NCBI GenBank assembly: GCA_017631275.1
Contig: JAGBTQ010000006.1
Location: 1-56,466 of the forward strand
Direction: 5' to 3'
Origin: Alistipes sp.
GTDB lineage: Bacteria > Bacteroidota > Bacteroidia > Bacteroidales > Rikenellaceae
Length of the DNA: 56,466 nt
Shown: piece by piece, positions 1-7,715 of the stretch
How positions within the stretch are numbered: the stretch's first letter is position 1
Layout: each line of letters opens with the position of its first letter
Translations under genes and position numbers: made by a program
The notes under the pieces: model-generated
What the model saw: the letters and a program-made list of their open reading frames with translations, nothing else
The model's database searches: none
What the model was told of the DNA's origin: nothing

Positions 1-9
1 CAACAAGTA

Positions 10-137
10 ATTTGTTGTGATAAGGGGTCATCTTTGACCTATCCCAAAAAGTTGAGCACCCGAGGCTGTACTTCTTGTACTATCCTCGGGTGCTCACTTT
101 TGCGATAAGCCAAATCTAACCCCTTCTGACAACAAAT
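10..137. repeat. Long imperfect palindrome A (MITE-like or structured RNA)
   Basis: The two halves of this 128-bp stretch are near reverse complements. The outer arms are ATTTGTTGT (10-18) and ACAACAAAT (129-137), then AGGGGT (23-28) and ACCCCT. The centre is a 13-bp perfect stem (53-65 with 84-96) with a smaller GTAC stem inside. Most bases between also match when the arms are aligned. It directly abuts palindrome B. It lies downstream of groESL, on the far side of that operon's terminator. No protein is encoded. It could be a miniature inverted-repeat element or a long hairpin RNA; the sequence does not decide. Confidence 0.7.
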
Positions 138-263
138 ATTTCTTGTGATAAGCCATCATCTACCTCCGCTAACGAATTATCTTAGCAATGGGCAGTACCT
201 CATGTGCAGCCCATCGCCTCGAAATTCGCTGAGCGTTGTATCTGATGACTTCTAACAAGAAAT
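138..263. repeat. Long imperfect palindrome B, abutting A
   Basis: A second imperfect palindrome starts at the base after palindrome A. Its outer arms are ATTTCTTGT (138-146) and ACAAGAAAT (255-263). Further matched blocks are CATCA/TGATG, TAC/GTA, CGCT/AGCG, CGAATT/AATTCG and a central ATGGGC/GCCCAT stem. Its terminal nonamer differs from that of A at one base, and both arms continue with GATAAG. A and B therefore look like diverged copies of one unit in tandem. Confidence 0.65.
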
Positions 264-287
264 AGTGGTGCTAATCGAGGTGAAATT

Positions 288-331
288 TATGGGGTAGATA
301 GGTATTATGGGGTAGATGGGAATAATGGGGT
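288..331. repeat. 18-bp purine-rich tandem repeat
   Basis: TATGGGGTAGAT starts at 288 and 306, and a partial third copy starts at 324, giving an 18-bp period. A pyrimidine-rich stretch at about 338-382 is partly complementary, so the whole may fold. A similar motif (CCCATCTAT twice) lies at 5700-5733. No gene is seen in 264-408. Confidence 0.6.
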
Positions 332-408
332 TGTGATACCCTCGCCTCATCGACCCTATCACCCCTATTCTCCCTATCTTCCCTAAGTTAATCCCCAAAT
401 ACAACAAA

Positions 409-439
409 AACCCCAAGAGCCGAGCCCTTGGGGTTTTTT
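409..439. terminator. groESL terminator (bidirectional)
   Basis: CCCCAAG (411-417) pairs with CTTGGGG (427-433). A-rich sequence on the left gives a U-tract to minus-strand transcripts, and T6 on the right gives one to plus-strand transcripts. It sits 24 bp beyond the groEL stop. Confidence 0.85.
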
Positions 440-462
440 GTGTAAATATCCTCGTAGAGAGA

Positions 463-2097
463 TTACATCATGCCGCCCATGCCGCCACCAGCTGCAGCGA
501 GCTCCTTGAGTGGGCTATCCTCCTTCTTAGAAGCAAGAACACACTCTGTTGTAAGGAACATAGAGGCGATAGAGGCTGCGTTCTCCAAGGCAACACGTGA
601 CACCTTAGTAGGGTCGATAATGCCCGCTGCGAGCATATCCTCATACCTATCGTCACGAGCGTTGTAGCCAAAGGCACCCTCGCCCTCCTTAACCTTATTT
701 ACTACTACCGAGCCCTCGCCACCAGCATTAGCAACAATCTGGCGCAATGGCTCCTCGATAGCGCGCTTAACAATCTGGATACCTGTTGTCTGGTCGTCGT
801 TCTCGCCCTTGAGGCCCTCGAGCGACTTAACGGCACGGATATATGCCACGCCACCACCAGGAACGATACCCTCCTCAACAGCGGCACGTGTAGCTGCCAA
901 TGCATCATCTACACGGTCCTTCTTCTCCTTCATCTCAACCTCGGTAGCAGCACCTACGTACAACACGGCAACACCACCTGAGAGCTTAGCCAAGCGCTCC
1001 TGAAGCTTCTCGCGGTCGTAGTCAGACGATGCATTCTCGATAGATGAGCGAATCTGCTGAACACGTGCTGCTATAGCCTCCTTATTGCCAGCACCATCAA
1101 CGATAGTGGTGTTCTCCTTGTTTAGGGTAATCTTCTCGGCAGTACCCAACGCCTCGAGGCCAGCATCCTCCATCTTCATACCCTTGTCGGTAGAGATTAC
1201 GGTAGCGCCAGTGAGTGTTGCGATATCCTCGAGTATCTCCTTGCGGCGGTCGCCGAAGCCTGGAGCCTTGCATGCTGCAATCTTGAGTGTGCCACGGAGC
1301 TTATTTACAACGAGTGCCGATAGTGCCTCGCCATCAACATCCTCAGCGATGATAAGGAGTGAGCGGCCGCTCTGAGCAACAGGCTCAAGGATGCCCATAA
1401 TCTCCTTCATTGTAGAGATCTTCTTGTCGGTGATAAGGATATATGGCTTGTCGAGCTGTGCCTCCATCTTCTCGGTGTCGGTGATGAAGTATGCTGAGAT
1501 ATAACCGCGGTCGAACTGCATACCCTCAACAACATCTACATGTGTCTCAGTGCCCTTAGCCTCCTCAACGGTGATAACACCCTCGTTGTTTACCTTAGCC
1601 ATAGCCTCGGCGATGAGCTTACCAATTTTGCGGTCGTTGTTAGCCGAGATTGTTGCCACCTGCTCGATCTTGTCGAAGTCGGAGCCTACAACCTGGCTCT
1701 GAGCCTTGAGCGACTCAACAACCTTCTCAACAGCGAAGTCCATACCACGCTTAAGGTCCATAGGGTTAGCACCGGCAGTTACGTTCTTGATACCTACCGA
1801 GATGAGCGACTGAGCAAGAACAGTAGCGGTGGTAGTACCATCACCAGCATCGTCATTAGTTTTTGACGCTACCTCACGCACCATCTGTGCGCCCATGTTT
1901 GCAAATGTATCCTCGAGCTCTACCTCCTTAGCAACAGTTACACCATCTTTGGTTACCTGTGGAGCGCCGAACTTCTTGTCGATGATCACGTTACGACCCT
2001 TAGGGCCGAGAGTCACCTTCACAGCGTTGCATAGTGCGTCAACGCCCTCCTTGAGAAGCTCACGAGCCTCTACGTTATATCTAATATCCTTAGCCAT
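463..2097 (-). CDS. groL: 60-kDa chaperonin GroEL
   Basis: This 544-residue protein is full-length GroEL, the ATP-driven folding chamber that works in the cytoplasm with the GroES lid. It starts [12 protein letters not shown]. The signatures visible are the nucleotide-binding [12 protein letters not shown] near residue 86 and the equatorial [12 protein letters not shown] near residue 400. It ends in the GGM-rich tail GGGMGGMM typical of group I chaperonins. The start is 25 bp after the groES stop, so the two form the usual groES-groEL operon on the minus strand. A strong hairpin terminator follows. Heat regulation is expected from the family; the candidate control sequence lies upstream of groES. 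Confidence 0.99.
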   Translation of the reverse strand: MAKDIRYNVEARELLKEGVDALCNAVKVTLGPKGRNVIIDKKFGAPQVTKDGVTVAKEVELEDTFANMGAQMVREVASKTNDDAGDGTTTATVLAQSLISVGIKNVTAGANPMDLKRGMDFAVEKVVESLKAQSQVVGSDFDKIEQVATISANNDRKIGKLIAEAMAKVNNEGVITVEEAKGTETHVDVVEGMQFDRGYISAYFITDTEKMEAQLDKPYILITDKKISTMKEIMGILEPVAQSGRSLLIIAEDVDGEALSALVVNKLRGTLKIAACKAPGFGDRRKEILEDIATLTGATVISTDKGMKMEDAGLEALGTAEKITLNKENTTIVDGAGNKEAIAARVQQIRSSIENASSDYDREKLQERLAKLSGGVAVLYVGAATEVEMKEKKDRVDDALAATRAAVEEGIVPGGGVAYIRAVKSLEGLKGENDDQTTGIQIVKRAIEEPLRQIVANAGGEGSVVVNKVKEGEGAFGYNARDDRYEDMLAAGIIDPTKVSRVALENAASIASMFLTTECVLASKKEDSPLKELAAAGGGMGGMM

Positions 2098-2122
2098 TCT
2101 TTCTATAAAGTTTTGTGTGTTA

Positions 2123-2395
2123 TTACTCGATTACTGCGATAAGGTCAGACTGCTTCATCACGAGGTAGTCCTCGCCCTCATAGTGAAGCTCAGTGCCGGC
2201 ATACTTGCCATACATCACTGTATCGCCAACCTTTACCTCCATCTTAACCTCGGCTGTGCCTGGGCCAGCGGCGATAACCTTGCCCATGAGGGGCTTCTCC
2301 TTAGCTGTGTCTGGAATGAAAAGACCACCTGCGGTCTTCTCCTCTGCCGGATTGGGCTTAACCAATACGCGGTCTGAAAGTGGTTTTACTGCCAT
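2123..2395 (-). CDS. groS: 10-kDa co-chaperonin GroES
   Basis: This 90-residue protein caps the GroEL ring. It starts [15 protein letters not shown], which matches the normal GroES N-terminus, so the ATG at 2395 is chosen over an in-frame codon 57 bp upstream that would add an unlikely isoleucine-rich leader. The mobile-loop region [11 protein letters not shown] and the roof segment are present, and length is normal for the family. It is the first gene of the groES-groEL operon. Nested TGACA-containing palindromes lie 50-116 bp upstream and are the best candidate for its control region. Confidence 0.98.
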   Translation of the reverse strand: MAVKPLSDRVLVKPNPAEEKTAGGLFIPDTAKEKPLMGKVIAAGPGTAEVKMEVKVGDTVMYGKYAGTELHYEGEDYLVMKQSDLIAVIE

Positions 2396-2444
2396 AAAAA
2401 TCTCTATTTTAATTATTATAATTATTCTCTGTTTGATTTTTGTA

Positions 2445-2511
2445 GGTGTCAATCTCTATGCCAAAGCCTCTGTTGGCGCATTATTGACACCCGTCTATGA
2501 CATTTTGTCAT
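2445..2511. promoter_or_regulatory. Nested TGACA palindromes upstream of groES
   Basis: GGTGTCAAT (2445-2453) pairs with ATTGACACC (2483-2491), and inside lies ATGCCAA/TTGGCGCAT. A second palindrome, ATGACA-TTT-TGTCAT, occupies 2497-2511. Four TGACA half-sites in two inverted pairs thus fill the gap between the rarA stop and groES. Neither matches the CIRCE sequence. An operator or an RNA structure is inferred. Confidence 0.5.
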
Positions 2512-2512
2512 G

Positions 2513-3793
2513 CTACTTATCATATTTATTGCCCCACAAGGCATGCATGCGCTCGGCAATTTTCTGCTCCTGGGCATTGTTTATGTTGGGCGTGTAGAAG
2601 CATGTGCCACTGAGCGTGTCAGGCAGGAACTCCTGACGCACGAAGTTGCCAGCATAGTCGTGAGCATACTTATATTCTGCACCATAGCCCATCTCGCCCA
2701 TAAGCTTGGTTGGGGCATTGCGCAGATGTAGCGGCACGGGACGGTTGGTGGTGTCGTGCTCGACCATAGCCAGAGCCTTGTTAATGGCGGCATACGCAGA
2801 GTTGCTCTTAGGGCTTGTGGCGAGATATATAGTGGTCTCAGCCAGCGTTATGCGTGCCTCGGGCATGCCTATCTTATGCACCGTGTCGAAGCAGGCATTA
2901 GCCAAGAGTAGGGCATTGGGGTTTGCCAAGCCCACATCTTCCGAGGCAAGGATTACCAAACGACGGGCAATGAAGCGGGGCTCCTCGCCACCTGCAAGCA
3001 TGCGTGCAAGGTAGTAGATAGCGGCATTGGGGTCGCTGCCACGCACCGACTTGATAAATGCCGAGATAACGTCGTAGTGTTGCTCGCCCGACTTATCGTA
3101 CAAGGCGATATTCTGCTGTAGGCACTCCGTCACGCGATCGTCGTTGATTACGATGTCGCCCTCCGAGGCTCCCACAACAATGTCGAGGATGTTGAGCAAC
3201 TTACGAGCATCGCCACCCGAGAAGCGGAACAACGCCTCGGTCTGCTCGACGCTGATGTTGCGCTTTTGTAGCTCGGAGTCGGTGTCAAGAGCACGGCTAA
3301 GGAGTGTCTGTAGTTCGTCATCGTTCATTGGCTTGAGCACATATACCTGGCAGCGGCTCAAGAGTGGAGATATAACCTCGAACGAGGGGTTCTCGGTCGT
3401 AGCACCAATAAGCGTTACGATGCCCTGCTCCACAGCACCCAGCAACGAGTCCTGCTGCGACTTATTGAAGCGGTGGATCTCGTCGATAAACAAGAATGCG
3501 GGGCGAGCACTAAAGAGGTGCTGGTTCTTAGCCTTCTCGATAACCTCGCGCACATCCTTCACGCCCGAGGTCACTGCCGAGAGGGTGTAGAAGGGGCGGT
3601 CGAGGGCGTTGGCGACAATCTTGGCGAGGGTGGTCTTACCAACACCTGGAGGGCCCCACAAGATAAATGAGGGCACACTGCCCGTGGCGATAAACTTACG
3701 AAATACGCCGTTCTCGCCTACGAGGTGCTTCTGCCCGATATAGTCGTCAAGTGATTGCGGGCGCAGACGCTCAGCCAAAGGTTGTTGTGCCAT
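2513..3793 (-). CDS. rarA: Replication-associated recombination protein RarA (MgsA)
   Basis: This is a 426-residue AAA+ ATPase of the RarA/MgsA/WRNIP1 family, which acts at stalled replication forks in the cytoplasm. Walker A is GPPGVGKT (47-54), Walker B is FLFIDEIH (100-107), sensor 1 is IGATTEN (129-135), and the arginine-finger region is LLSR (144-147). The C-terminal half carries the tetramerisation region typical of the family (GGEEPRFIARRLVILASEDVG). Length is normal. It lies upstream of groES on the same strand, but two palindromes between the genes suggest separate transcription. Confidence 0.96.
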   Translation of the reverse strand: MAQQPLAERLRPQSLDDYIGQKHLVGENGVFRKFIATGSVPSFILWGPPGVGKTTLAKIVANALDRPFYTLSAVTSGVKDVREVIEKAKNQHLFSARPAFLFIDEIHRFNKSQQDSLLGAVEQGIVTLIGATTENPSFEVISPLLSRCQVYVLKPMNDDELQTLLSRALDTDSELQKRNISVEQTEALFRFSGGDARKLLNILDIVVGASEGDIVINDDRVTECLQQNIALYDKSGEQHYDVISAFIKSVRGSDPNAAIYYLARMLAGGEEPRFIARRLVILASEDVGLANPNALLLANACFDTVHKIGMPEARITLAETTIYLATSPKSNSAYAAINKALAMVEHDTTNRPVPLHLRNAPTKLMGEMGYGAEYKYAHDYAGNFVRQEFLPDTLSGTCFYTPNINNAQEQKIAERMHALWGNKYDK

Positions 3794-3859
3794 ACCTAAT
3801 TTTTTTGAACCTCCCTATTATAGTGAAGTGGGGGAGTTGGAAAACACCCCCACAATATA

Positions 3860-5155
3860 TTAATGATTGATTACCTGCTCCTGCTCGGGGTTGTGCTTAT
3901 ACTTGAACAACACCCAGAATAGCAAGGCTACAACGAGGGCATAGCCCGCAAACGTAAGCCATGTGTGGCTCCAGCCCTGAGCTACCTCAATGCCATTGGT
4001 CACCACGCCCTCAGCATCTGATAGTGTCTGAGGCACAAGACGGTTGACAACAGCCTGAGCACCGAGAGTACCCACTGTAGCACCGATACCGTTGGTCATA
4101 ATCATAAATAGACCCTGTGCCGACGAGCGCATCTGACCGCTAGTGTTCTCGTTTACGTACAACGATCCCGAGATGTTGAAGAAGTCGAATGCTACGCCAT
4201 AGACAATCATCGAGAGGATAAACATCCACAATCCCGAGCCTGGGTTACCCAAGCCAAAGAGTCCGAAGCGCAACACCCAAGCAAACATGGCGATGAGCAT
4301 AACGCGCTTAATACCGAGGCGCTTAAGGCAGAATGGGATAAGCAAGATGCAGAGAGTCTCCGATACCTGCGAGAGCGATATTAGGGCGTTGGCGTGGTTA
4401 GCACCAAACGTATTGGCAAACTCAGGGATGGCCTTGAACGAGGTGATAAAGCCGTTAGCAAAGCCATTAGTAATCTGGAGCGATACGCCTAGGAGCATAG
4501 AGAAGATAAAGAACATAGCCATCTGCTTATTTTTGAAGAGCTTGAAGGCGTCGAGACCCAAGCGCTGCGAGAAGCTCATGTTACCCTCCGACTTGTTAAC
4601 AGGGCAGTTAGGTAGGATCTGAGCATAGAGGGCGAGAATGATGCCTATTGCGGCGCACTGGTAGAACTGCACAGGGCTCGACTGGAAGCCAGCGAAGTCG
4701 CATACGAGCATTGCCACGATGAAGCCTATGGTGCCAAATACTCTAATAGGAGGGAATGCCTTAACTGTGTCGAGGCCACTCTGCTCCAACGAGGTGTAGG
4801 CTACTGAGTTCGACAAGGCGAGGGTAGGCATGTAGAAAGCCACGCTAATAGAGTAGAGGGTGAACATAGGCCATAGCATGCCGCTCTGACCGCAGTAGCC
4901 AGCACCGGCAATGAAGAGTGCTGCGATGCCGTGGCAGAGTCCCAAGAGTCGCTGCGCAGGAATCCACTTGTCGGCGATGATACCCATGATGGCAGGCATA
5001 AACATCGACACGATACCCTGCATGGCATAGAACCAACCAATCAACTCACCGTAGCCCTCAGAGAAGAGGTAGCCACCCATAGATGTTAGATATGAACCCC
5101 ATACAGCAAACTGCAAAAAGTTCATCACTATCAATTTTGTCTTTATATTGCTCAT
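3860..5155 (-). CDS. MFS transporter, nucleoside:H+ symporter family
   Basis: The 431-residue protein has about twelve hydrophobic segments and resembles the NupG/XapB nucleoside:proton symporter branch of the major facilitator superfamily (opening MNFLQFAVWGSYLTSMGGYL). It would import a nucleoside or related solute through the inner membrane. The ATG at 5155 is chosen because it begins MSNIKTKLIVMNFLQF; an upstream in-frame ATG would add 13 residues. A consensus-like TATCTTTG box lies about 50 bp upstream. The exact substrate cannot be read from the sequence. Confidence 0.85.
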   Translation of the reverse strand: MSNIKTKLIVMNFLQFAVWGSYLTSMGGYLFSEGYGELIGWFYAMQGIVSMFMPAIMGIIADKWIPAQRLLGLCHGIAALFIAGAGYCGQSGMLWPMFTLYSISVAFYMPTLALSNSVAYTSLEQSGLDTVKAFPPIRVFGTIGFIVAMLVCDFAGFQSSPVQFYQCAAIGIILALYAQILPNCPVNKSEGNMSFSQRLGLDAFKLFKNKQMAMFFIFSMLLGVSLQITNGFANGFITSFKAIPEFANTFGANHANALISLSQVSETLCILLIPFCLKRLGIKRVMLIAMFAWVLRFGLFGLGNPGSGLWMFILSMIVYGVAFDFFNISGSLYVNENTSGQMRSSAQGLFMIMTNGIGATVGTLGAQAVVNRLVPQTLSDAEGVVTNGIEVAQGWSHTWLTFAGYALVVALLFWVLFKYKHNPEQEQVINH

Positions 5156-5204
5156 AATTAGCAAGTTTATATGTTTTAATAATGTTTCAATCACGAAAAC
5201 TTAA

Positions 5205-5212
5205 CAAAGATA
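5205..5212 (-). promoter_or_regulatory. -7 box (TATCTTTG) of the MFS gene
   Basis: Reading on the minus strand, TATCTTTG fits the Bacteroidota -7 consensus TAnnTTTG and would start transcription about 40 bp before the ATG at 5155. Confidence 0.55.
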
Positions 5213-5233
5213 TGAAAAAAAATTGCAATTTTC

Positions 5234-5264
5234 TTTGCAAATCAAAAAATAAGTTCTACTTTTG
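5234..5264 (+). promoter_or_regulatory. Promoter of tRNA-Gln
   Basis: TTTG (5234-5237), a 19-bp spacer and TACTTTTG (5257-5264) match the Bacteroidota primary sigma pattern TTTG-N19-21-TAnnTTTG. It ends 20 bp before the tRNA. Confidence 0.7.
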
Positions 5265-5283
5265 CACCGTGAAAAACAAATAT

Positions 5284-5354
5284 TGGGCTATGGTGTAATG
5301 GTAACACTACAGATTCTGGTCCTGTCATTCTTGGTTCGAATCCAGGTAGCCCAA
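5284..5354 (+). tRNA. tRNA-Gln (anticodon CTG)
   Basis: The cloverleaf is readable by eye. The acceptor stem is 5284-5290 with 5347-5353. The D arm has GTGT/ACAC. The anticodon stem is 5309-5313 with 5321-5325, closing loop TTCTGGT with anticodon CTG (5316-5318). The T arm is 5330-5346 with loop TTCGAAT. CCA is not encoded. The anticodon stem has one A-C mismatch at its loop end. A strong terminator follows at once, so it is a single-gene transcript. Confidence 0.93.
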
Positions 5355-5363
5355 CAAAAAAAA

Positions 5364-5394
5364 GAGAACAACACGATGTTGTTCTCTTTTTTTT
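5364..5394 (+). terminator. tRNA-Gln terminator
   Basis: The perfect 10-bp stem GAGAACAACA (5364-5373)/TGTTGTTCTC (5377-5386) has a 3-nt loop and is followed by eight T. Confidence 0.9.
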
Positions 5395-5404
5395 GTTGGG
5401 CTTT

Positions 5405-5526
5405 GGGTGTGGGCAAGAGTATAGCCATACTGACTATTAATCAGTGTAGGGCATTTGTCATTGATGCGAGCATCAGACAATGCCCTACACTAATTACAGC
5501 TACGCTGCACCTCTTGCCCCCATCAC
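5405..5526. repeat. Long imperfect palindrome C
   Basis: The outer arms GGGCAAGAG (5411-5419) and CTCTTGCCC (5511-5519) enclose a near-perfect inner hairpin. In it, 5443-5459 pairs with 5476-5491 with a one-base bulge, tipped by TGATGC-GA-GCATCA. It resembles palindromes A and B in size and build but not in sequence. No reading frame is credible here. Confidence 0.65.
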
Positions 5527-5578
5527 AACCTGTCATGATTTATTTTTTTGGCTACCTGATTCTCACTGCTCGCTGGTT

Positions 5579-5644
5579 GAGCCGATATGAGGGCGGTTTA
5601 TTGCTCGGGCAAAAGCCCTGCGCTTTTTTATAAGGTATCGGCTC
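5579..5644. other. Multi-stem inverted repeat, possible small RNA
   Basis: GAGCCGATA (5579-5587) pairs with TATCGGCTC (5636-5644). Inside is GGGC-AAAA-GCCC followed by TGCGC and six T. The arrangement could be a folded RNA or a second terminator. No promoter is evident. Confidence 0.35.
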
Positions 5645-5657
5645 TACTGCTAAAGCA

Positions 5658-5670
5658 GTTCGAATCCAGG
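5658..5670 (+). repeat. 13-nt duplicate of the tRNA-Gln T-arm
   Basis: GTTCGAATCCAGG is identical to 5334-5346 in tRNA-Gln and in the same orientation. It could be a relic of an insertion at the tRNA 3' end, or chance. Confidence 0.4.
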
Positions 5671-5699
5671 CATAAGGAATTTTTTTGTTTTATAAAATG

Positions 5700-5733
5700 T
5701 CCCATCTATCCCATCTATCCTATCCTCCCTATC
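5700..5733. repeat. Pyrimidine-rich short repeats
   Basis: CCCATCTAT occurs twice in tandem (5701-5709, 5710-5718), then CCTATCCTCCCTAT. On the other strand this reads GGGATAGATGGGA, close to the tandem unit at 288-331. The rest of 5395-5812 holds no gene. Confidence 0.5.
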
Positions 5734-5756
5734 GGTCAGAGCGTAGTTTTCACAAA

Positions 5757-5793
5757 AATAGTCGCAGAAAGCCTATTGCCCTCTGCGACTATT
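5757..5793 (-). terminator. rnf operon terminator
   Basis: AATAGTCGCAGA (5757-5768) and TCTGCGACTATT (5782-5793) form a perfect 12-bp stem. On the minus strand a T-rich run follows. It lies 20 bp after the rnfA stop. Confidence 0.88.
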
Positions 5794-5812
5794 ATATATA
5801 AGGTATCGTTCG

Positions 5813-6463
5813 TTATGGTAGTGGAACGACGTTGGCGAAGCCCATAAATGCCATGGCGAGCAAGCCCGCAGTGATAAGGGCGATAGGCACACCACGCATG
5901 CCCTGAGGAACATCCTCGACATCCAAACGCTCGCGGATACCAGCGAACAAGATAAGGGCAAGAGCAAAGCCCACAGCGATAGATGTTGAATAGACCACCG
6001 ATGTTAGAAGGTCAAAGTCCTTCTGAACGGCAATGATAGCAACACCGAGCACAGCACAGTTAGTGGTGATGAGTGGGAGGAAGATACCGAGCGCCTGATA
6101 CAAGGCTGGTGATACCTTCTTAAGCACAATCTCGACCATCTGCACCAGTGCGGCGATAACCAAGATAAAGACGATGGTCTGCATATACTCGATGCCAAAA
6201 GGCACGAGGATAAAGTTCTGCAAAGCCCATGTAACAACTGTGGCAAGAGCCATAACGAAGGTTACAGCCATACCCATACCTGCCGATGTCTCCACCTTCG
6301 ACGACACGCCGAGGAAGGGGCAGATACCCAAGAACTGCGACAAAACGACATTGTTCACGAAGATTGCGCCAATGACAATGGCAAAGAGGGTGATAGCCTC
6401 GACACTGACGCTACCATCAACGAAGCCCTGAATAACCTCTTTCGAAATATTTATCTCTCCCAT
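5813..6463 (-). CDS. rnfA: Rnf complex subunit RnfA
   Basis: This 216-residue membrane protein is the RnfA subunit (homologous to NqrE/RsxA) of the ion-translocating ferredoxin:NAD+ oxidoreductase. It has about six membrane segments. The family signature VNNVVLSQFLGICPFLGVS is near residue 37, and ITTNCAVLG is near residue 131; these carry the cysteines thought to hold a membrane iron-sulfur centre. An extra ~20-residue N-terminus precedes the usual start, and no better internal ATG is seen. It is the last gene of rnfBCDGEA, 3 bp after rnfE. Confidence 0.95.
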   Translation of the reverse strand: MGEINISKEVIQGFVDGSVSVEAITLFAIVIGAIFVNNVVLSQFLGICPFLGVSSKVETSAGMGMAVTFVMALATVVTWALQNFILVPFGIEYMQTIVFILVIAALVQMVEIVLKKVSPALYQALGIFLPLITTNCAVLGVAIIAVQKDFDLLTSVVYSTSIAVGFALALILFAGIRERLDVEDVPQGMRGVPIALITAGLLAMAFMGFANVVPLP

Positions 6464-6466
6464 AAT

Positions 6467-7048
6467 TTATCGTTTTGCTACTTTGTTAAACAATACCATC
6501 AAGTATCCGAGCACAAGGAAGCCACCTGGGGCAAGGATAAAGAGCAGTGGCATGACGTCTGGTGCAAACGTATAGCCGAAGATTGAGCCTGAGCCAAGCA
6601 CCTCACGCACAGCGCCTATTGCCGTGAGCGAGAGTGTGAAGCCAAGACCGATGCCAATGCCATCGAGGGCTGAGTCGAAGATACCATTCTTCGAGGCGAA
6701 GGCCTCGGCACGACCCAAGATGATGCAGTTTACTACAATCAGCGGAATGAAGACACCGAGTGATGCGTAGAGCGAGGGCACGTATGCCTTCATGAGCATC
6801 TCGATGATTGTAACAAACGAGGCGATGACAACGATAAAGGCTGGGATACGCACCTTATCGGGCACGATGCTCTTGATAAGCGAGATTACCATGTTAGACA
6901 TGATGAGCACCACCATTGTGGCAACGCCCATACCCATGCCGTTTATCGCCGATGACGTAACACCGAGCGTAGGGCACATACCCAAGATAAGAACAAACGT
7001 AGGGTTCTCCTTTATGATGCCCTTTGTTATTAGCTGAAGCTTACTCAT
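6467..7048 (-). CDS. rnfE: Rnf complex subunit RnfE
   Basis: The 193-residue protein is RnfE (RsxE/NqrD family), a membrane partner of RnfA with about six segments. The paired signature NPTFVLILGMCPTLGVT begins at residue 15, and VNCIILGRAEAFA lies in the middle. The ATG at 7048 is chosen because it gives MSKLQLITKGIIKENP, the standard start. It overlaps the last 8 bp of rnfG, so the two are translationally coupled. Confidence 0.95.
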   Translation of the reverse strand: MSKLQLITKGIIKENPTFVLILGMCPTLGVTSSAINGMGMGVATMVVLIMSNMVISLIKSIVPDKVRIPAFIVVIASFVTIIEMLMKAYVPSLYASLGVFIPLIVVNCIILGRAEAFASKNGIFDSALDGIGIGLGFTLSLTAIGAVREVLGSGSIFGYTFAPDVMPLLFILAPGGFLVLGYLMVLFNKVAKR

Positions 7049-7712
7049 TTTTGATCTCTCCTTTCTGAGCCTCTGACTCCTCATAGTTAGTGTTTGTAGC
7101 ACCCGACTTAGCGTCGTCAGCCGATGGAAGCATGCCCTTTGCCCAGAGATAGCCAGCATAGGCAGTCTCCACGGCGTTAGCATAGGCACGTGACGAGATT
7201 GTCGAGCCGGTGAGCGCATCAAACGAGCCACCCTCCTTGCTCACGGCAAATGCCAACGACTTAGGCTCTTTGCCCACGGCACTACGCTCCAACGAGTTGC
7301 CCTCCTTGGTCATGTTTGCACCAAGACCTGGGGTCTCGCTCTGCTTGAGCACCTTGATGCCGTTGATTAGTGTAGTATCATCTTTCTCGACGAAGCCTAC
7401 CATAAGTGTGATGCGGTCGGCGTATCCACCACGTGTTAGGCTTGGAGCCTCCACAGCGTAGCCTACAATCGCGTCGTTAGCCTTCACGGTAGTTACGTTA
7501 ACCTTAAACTCGCCAATCTCGCAACACTTATCCTCGAACTTAGCCTCACCCTCGAATGTGGGCAATACCTCAAGCTTTGCGAGGTCCTTGTTGCGCTGCT
7601 CGGTCTGGGCGATGGTCTCCTTGGTGATGTTGTTCACCAAGCCCACGAGGAATGCTGCCACCGCAGTGATGCCAAAGAGCACCAATACCATATTTAATAA
7701 TGAACTCTTCAT
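7041..7712 (-). CDS. rnfG: Rnf complex subunit RnfG (FMN-binding)
   Basis: The 223-residue RnfG has one N-terminal membrane anchor (about residues 7-27) and a periplasmic FMN-binding domain. The covalent flavinylation motif is DALTGSTISSRA at 165-176, with Thr171 the expected FMN attachment site. The charged C-terminal tail of about 25 residues is not conserved in the family. It passes electrons between flavins within the Rnf pump. It is co-transcribed between rnfD (3 bp away) and rnfE (8-bp overlap). Confidence 0.95.
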   Translation of the reverse strand: MKSSLLNMVLVLFGITAVAAFLVGLVNNITKETIAQTEQRNKDLAKLEVLPTFEGEAKFEDKCCEIGEFKVNVTTVKANDAIVGYAVEAPSLTRGGYADRITLMVGFVEKDDTTLINGIKVLKQSETPGLGANMTKEGNSLERSAVGKEPKSLAFAVSKEGGSFDALTGSTISSRAYANAVETAYAGYLWAKGMLPSADDAKSGATNTNYEESEAQKGEIKNE

Positions 7713-7715
7713 AGC

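Noticed and set aside
10-263. Palindromes A and B as integron attC sites
   Set aside because: No GTTRRRY/RYYYAAC box pair at the ends, no integron integrase, and no cassette genes; the palindromes abut each other.
2445-2491. Rho-independent terminator of rarA
   Set aside because: On the minus strand the stem is followed by ACAAAAATC, not by T residues, so it does not have the form of a terminator.
2396-2512. CIRCE element for HrcA
   Set aside because: The CIRCE arms TTAGCACTC/GAGTGCTAA are not present; only the arrangement as a spaced inverted repeat is similar.
5262-5633. 123-residue frame through tRNA-Gln
   Set aside because: It runs across the tRNA and its terminator, so it cannot be a real gene.
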